Source: Paraburkholderia kirstenboschensis
GTDB taxonomy: Bacteria > Pseudomonadota > Gammaproteobacteria > Burkholderiales > Burkholderiaceae
Assembly (NCBI RefSeq): GCF_904848585.1
Contig: NZ_CAJHCR010000005.1
Location: 310,001 to 374,000, forward strand
Direction of reading: 5' to 3'
Length of the DNA stretch: 64,000 nt
Shown: piece by piece, positions 60,682 to 64,000 of the stretch
How positions within the stretch are numbered: the first letter of the stretch is position 1
Layout of the letters: every line of letters begins with the position of its first letter
Notes under the pieces: model-generated
Told to the model about the DNA's origin: nothing
Database searches by the model: none
What the model saw: the letters and a program-made list of their open reading frames with translations, nothing else
Position numbers and translations under genes: made by a program

Positions 60682-61602
60682 TCAGCCAACCGCTCCGTCC
60701 TGCAAGTCGTGGGCAATGAAGTCGACGAACGCGCGAATGCGGTTCGACATCTGATGCCGTTGCGAGTACACGGCAAAGATATCCGCGTTCGGCGTCTCGT
60801 GATCGGGCAGCACCACAACGAGCGAGCCATCGGCCAGATACTGTTTGATGTCCCACTCCGCGCGCAGCAGAATGCCGTGCCCTTCGAGCGCCCACTTCAC
60901 CGCGATCTCGCCATCGTTGGTGGTCAGCGTGCCCTTGATCCGCACCGCCTCCGTCTTGCGCGACGCACCCTTGCCCGAAGTCAGGCGCCACACGCCATAC
61001 GCTTCATCGCCCTGACGAATGCCGATGCAGTTGTGCCGCGTCAGATCGTGCGGCGTCATGGGCATGCCGTGCAATGCGATATACGAAGGCGCCGCGCACA
61101 GCAAACGCCGGTTGGCTGCAAGGCGCCGTGCGACCACCCGCGTATCGGGCGGCTCGCCAAAACGGATACATACGTCGAACGTATCGTCCGTGAGCGGCGG
61201 CGGCGTGACCGACAACTGAAGCTGAACCGACACCTGCGGATACGCCGCGACAAAACGCGAAATAGCGGGCGCCACATGGCTGCGCCCGAACCCGAGCGTC
61301 GCATTCACGCGCAGCAGCCCTTTCGGACTCTTCTTCGCGGAACCGAGCAACTCAGCGAGTTCGTCGATCTCGTCGAGAATCCTGCGCGCATGCTGCAAAT
61401 ACAGCTCGCCTTCGGGCGTGAGCATCATCCGGCGAGTGGTGCGATTGACGAGAGCCACGCCGGCGCGGCTCTCCATCTGCGTGAGCCGCTTGCTCACGGC
61501 CGCCGCGGTCAGCCCGAGCTCACGCGCCGCCGCGCTCAGGCTGCCGGACGCGGCGAGCGTAGAGAAAAAGCTCAAATCGGCTGGCTGGACGGTGTCGCGC
61601 AT
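60682..61602 (-). CDS. LysR family regulator, DmlR-like
   Basis: A 306-residue LysR regulator (LSFFSTLAASGSLSAAAREL, GLTAAAVSKRLTQMESRAGV). It resembles DmlR, the activator of D-malate growth, and diverges from a D-malate/tartrate dehydrogenase gene. An alternative GTG start three codons upstream (61611) exists. Effector domain opening LLRVNATLGFGRSHVAPAIS. Confidence 0.9.
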   Translation of the reverse strand: MRDTVQPADLSFFSTLAASGSLSAAARELGLTAAAVSKRLTQMESRAGVALVNRTTRRMMLTPEGELYLQHARRILDEIDELAELLGSAKKSPKGLLRVNATLGFGRSHVAPAISRFVAAYPQVSVQLQLSVTPPPLTDDTFDVCIRFGEPPDTRVVARRLAANRRLLCAAPSYIALHGMPMTPHDLTRHNCIGIRQGDEAYGVWRLTSGKGASRKTEAVRIKGTLTTNDGEIAVKWALEGHGILLRAEWDIKQYLADGSLVVVLPDHETPNADIFAVYSQRHQMSNRIRAFVDFIAHDLQDGAVG

Positions 61603-61711
61603 CAGCTTCACTTGTGAATTAAAGTTAAAGATGCTTTGAGTCTAGCACCGGTTTTTGCGTCCAGATATCGATAGAGTCACTCACATCGACAACATATGAA
61701 GGACCGGAGAC

Positions 61712-62833
61712 ATGCAAACCTATCGCATCGCAACCATTCCCGGCGACGGCATCGGCAAGGAAGTCGTGCCGGCGGGCGCGCAAGTGCTCGAAGCGCTAGC
61801 CAGAACCACGAAGTCGTTCGCGTTCGAATTCGAGAACTTCGACTGGGGCGGCGACTATTACCGCAAGCATGGCGTGATGATGCCGGCGGACGGACTCGAC
61901 GCGATTCGCGGCAAGGACGCGATCCTGTTCGGCTCGGCGGGCGACCCCGACATTCCCGATCACATCACGCTGTGGGGACTTCGTCTGAAGATCTGCCAGG
62001 GCTTCGACCAGTACGCAAACGTGCGCCCGACGCGAATCCTGCCCGGCATCGACGCACCGTTGAAACGTTGCAAGCCCGAAGACCTGAACTGGGTGATCGT
62101 GCGCGAGAACTCGGAAGGCGAATATTCCGGCGTGGGCGGCCGCGTTCACCAGGGCCACCCGATTGAAGCCGCCACCGATGTGTCGATCATGACGCGTGCC
62201 GGCGTCGAGCGCATCATGCGTTTCGCGTTCCGCCTCGCGCAGTCGCGTCCGCGAAAACTGCTGACGGTGATTACGAAAAGCAACGCGCAACGTCACGCAA
62301 TGGTGATGTGGGACGAGATCGCGCTACAGGTCTCGAAGGAATTCCCCGACATCACATGGGACAAGGAACTGGTGGATGCGTCGACCGCCCGCATGATCAA
62401 CCGACCGGCGAGCCTCGACACGATCGTCGCCACTAATCTGCATGCGGACATTCTCAGCGATCTCGCCGCCGCGCTCGCCGGCAGCCTCGGCATTGCGCCG
62501 ACCGGCAACATCGACCCGGAACGCCGCTTTCCGTCGATGTTCGAGCCAATCCACGGCTCCGCGTTCGACATCATGGGCAAGGGTCTCGCCAATCCGGTCG
62601 GCACCTTCTGGTCGGTCGTGATGCTGCTGGAACACCTCGGCGAATTCGATGCCGCAAACCGCGTGATGCAGGCAGTGGAAGCCGTGACCGCCGACAAGTC
62701 GCTGCACACCGGCGATCTCGGCGGCACGGCGACTACCGCGCAGGTAACCGCTGCCGTCTGCGCGTTCATCGAGCAGACAGCAGCGCCCGCTGCCAACGCC
62801 CCGAAGGAAGTCCCTTTGGGGGACGCCGCGTAA
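61712..62833 (+). CDS. dmlA: Tartrate/D-malate dehydrogenase
   Basis: A 373-residue decarboxylating dehydrogenase of the isopropylmalate dehydrogenase family: IATIPGDGIGKEVVPAG, RENSEGEYSGVGGR, TKSNAQRHAMVMWDEIA and EPIHGSAFDIMGKGLANPVG. Features match TtuC/DmlA, which oxidises D-malate or tartrate and uses NAD and Mn2+. Divergent from a DmlR-like LysR gene and followed by an ACS-family transporter, together a complete uptake-and-oxidation module. Confidence 0.91.
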   Translation: MQTYRIATIPGDGIGKEVVPAGAQVLEALARTTKSFAFEFENFDWGGDYYRKHGVMMPADGLDAIRGKDAILFGSAGDPDIPDHITLWGLRLKICQGFDQYANVRPTRILPGIDAPLKRCKPEDLNWVIVRENSEGEYSGVGGRVHQGHPIEAATDVSIMTRAGVERIMRFAFRLAQSRPRKLLTVITKSNAQRHAMVMWDEIALQVSKEFPDITWDKELVDASTARMINRPASLDTIVATNLHADILSDLAAALAGSLGIAPTGNIDPERRFPSMFEPIHGSAFDIMGKGLANPVGTFWSVVMLLEHLGEFDAANRVMQAVEAVTADKSLHTGDLGGTATTAQVTAAVCAFIEQTAAPAANAPKEVPLGDAA

Positions 62834-62988
62834 GCCTGGATCACGCGACAACAGTCGCGCCTCGTAACGCGCGCCGCAACACGAGCCTCACAATAGCCGC
62901 CCAACAGCCGCATCCGACGGCTGCGGCGCGCGCCGCACTGCGCCGCGTTCGCAAGCGAGCACAGTTCACGCCTCCAAAGGAGGAGACA

Positions 62989-64000
62989 ATGATGACCGAC
63001 CTCGAAAGCCGGGTGTCCCGCAAGCTGATGCTGCGGATCATCCCGTTTGTAATGCTGCTGTACTTCGTGAGTTTTCTGGACCGCGTCAACGTGGGTTTTG
63101 CAGCGTTGACCATGAACAAGGCCATCGGTCTTTCACCGACTGCATTCGGACTCGGCGGCGGCCTCTTCTTCATCGGTTACTTCCTGTTCGAGGTTCCGTC
63201 GAACCTGATTCTTCACAAGGTCGGCGCGCGCCGCTGGATCGCGCGCGTCATGGTGTCCTGGGGCATCGTCTCGCTGGCGTCCGCATTCGTCGTCGGGCCC
63301 AACAGCTTCTATGCGCTGCGCTTTCTGCTGGGCGTGGCGGAAGCGGGCTTCTTTCCCGGCATCATCCTGTATCTGAGCTTGTGGTTTCCGACACGTCAGC
63401 GCGCCGTCGCTGCCGCATGGTTCATGGCCGCGGCGCCGATTTCCACCGCCATCGGCTCGCCGATTTCCGGCGCGATCATGAAGCTTCCATCGATAGCCGG
63501 TTTCGCGGACTGGCAGATGCTCTACATCATCGAAGCGCTGCCCGCCGTCGTCCTCGGCTTCTTCGTGCTGAAGTACCTGACCGACACGCCGTCGAAGGCG
63601 CACTGGCTCGAGCCCGAAGAACGCGACTGGCTGATCGCAAAACTGAAGACGGAAGCCGACGCGCGCCAGTCGCATGCGGGCCACACGGCCGGTGCGTTGA
63701 GCGCGCTGCGCGATCCACGCGTTCTCGCTTTGGCTCTGATCTACTTCGGCACCTCGGCGGGTTTGTACACGCTCGGCTTGTGGGCGCCGCTGATCATCAA
63801 GCAGTATGGCTTCGGCTCGTTCGAAACGGGCCTGCTCGCAGGCATCCCCAGCATTGTCGCCGTGGTCGCAATGATCCTGTGGGCGAAGCATTCGGACCGT
63901 ACCGAAGAGCGCACCTGGCACGTCGTCATTCCGTGCGTGCTGGCCTGCCTTGGTTTTGTGTTTGCCGGTAACGCCACGACAGCACTGATGATCGTGCTCG
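62989..64000 (+). CDS. MFS transporter, ACS family (tartrate/malate uptake; partial, 3' end missing)
   Basis: The gene runs off the right edge after about 337 residues. It has ACS-family motifs FLDRVNVGFAALTMNK and GVAEAGFFPGIILYLSLWFP, as in TtuB-type tartrate transporters. AGGAGGAG sits just before the ATG at 62989, with a second ATG at 62992. Proximity to the tartrate/D-malate dehydrogenase suggests uptake of the same acid. Confidence 0.9.
   Translation, partial: MMTDLESRVSRKLMLRIIPFVMLLYFVSFLDRVNVGFAALTMNKAIGLSPTAFGLGGGLFFIGYFLFEVPSNLILHKVGARRWIARVMVSWGIVSLASAFVVGPNSFYALRFLLGVAEAGFFPGIILYLSLWFPTRQRAVAAAWFMAAAPISTAIGSPISGAIMKLPSIAGFADWQMLYIIEALPAVVLGFFVLKYLTDTPSKAHWLEPEERDWLIAKLKTEADARQSHAGHTAGALSALRDPRVLALALIYFGTSAGLYTLGLWAPLIIKQYGFGSFETGLLAGIPSIVAVVAMILWAKHSDRTEERTWHVVIPCVLACLGFVFAGNATTALMIVL

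Overview
The window reads as a GC-rich betaproteobacterial chromosome from the Burkholderiaceae, most like Paraburkholderia or Caballeronia. The evidence is the mix of families: a Burkholderia-type porin, a DUF4148 protein, a DUF2917 protein, an IclR/PcaR-type regulator, many LysR/GntR/AraC regulators, and acid-sugar and aromatic catabolism. No tRNA, rRNA, CRISPR array, intact insertion sequence, prophage or replication origin was seen. Gene content suggests an accessory replicon or a metabolic region of a main chromosome in a soil or plant-associated bacterium.

Layout. 1-3.1 kb: beta-glucoside/glucose operon (GH1 enzyme, sugar-binding protein, permease running off the left edge) behind a LacI-type palindrome. 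3.3-6.0 kb: sulfonate-type binding protein divergent from an FMN monooxygenase. 6-10 kb: YpfJ-like peptidase, a candidate two-hairpin small RNA, an oxalate/formate-type antiporter and a Rid protein. 10-14 kb: AraC regulator divergent from an IorAB-type molybdenum oxidoreductase. 14-18 kb: MHYT-GGDEF-EAL protein and a bactofilin/M23 peptidase operon. 18-21 kb: DapA-family protein, then an aspartate carbamoyltransferase paralogue with an N-terminal helix-turn-helix-like segment and a palindrome over its promoter. 21-27 kb: esterase, quinone reductase, aldo/keto reductase, two LysR regulators and a sensor kinase.

27-30 kb holds the least familiar material: a secreted protein with three exact-length 55-residue CxGxxCS repeats, translationally overlapped by a small membrane protein, a long inverted repeat, a promoter-leader-terminator element and a DUF2917 gene. 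30-40 kb: pcaF, then a complete L-threonate/D-erythronate pathway (GntR, ltnD, otnK, otnC, MFS, otnI, denD) and an IclR regulator. 40-48 kb: M20 amidohydrolase, phnN, and a hexuronate/aldonate locus (GntR, MFS, idnD-like, manD, divergent uxuB) with two adjacent palindromes in the divergent promoter.

48-51.3 kb: a PotD-like periplasmic binding protein whose stop codon overlaps the start of a dCache-HAMP-GGDEF diguanylate cyclase. This arrangement recalls the NspS/MbaA polyamine-sensing pair of Vibrio. 52-57 kb: basic amino-acid binding protein, AstE/aspartoacylase-family enzyme, MetQ-like binding protein and a porin. 56.8-58.8 kb: an ars operon (arsR, arsC-arsN2 fusion, arsH) in which only the 3' end of an ACR3 efflux gene survives. 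58.9-64 kb: DUF347 membrane protein, DUF4148 protein, a VOC protein, and a D-malate/tartrate module (LysR, dehydrogenase, MFS transporter cut by the right edge).

Functions are assigned from sequence motifs and gene context only; no database search was possible. Start codons were revised from the longest open frame where ribosome-binding sites or family length argued for it.
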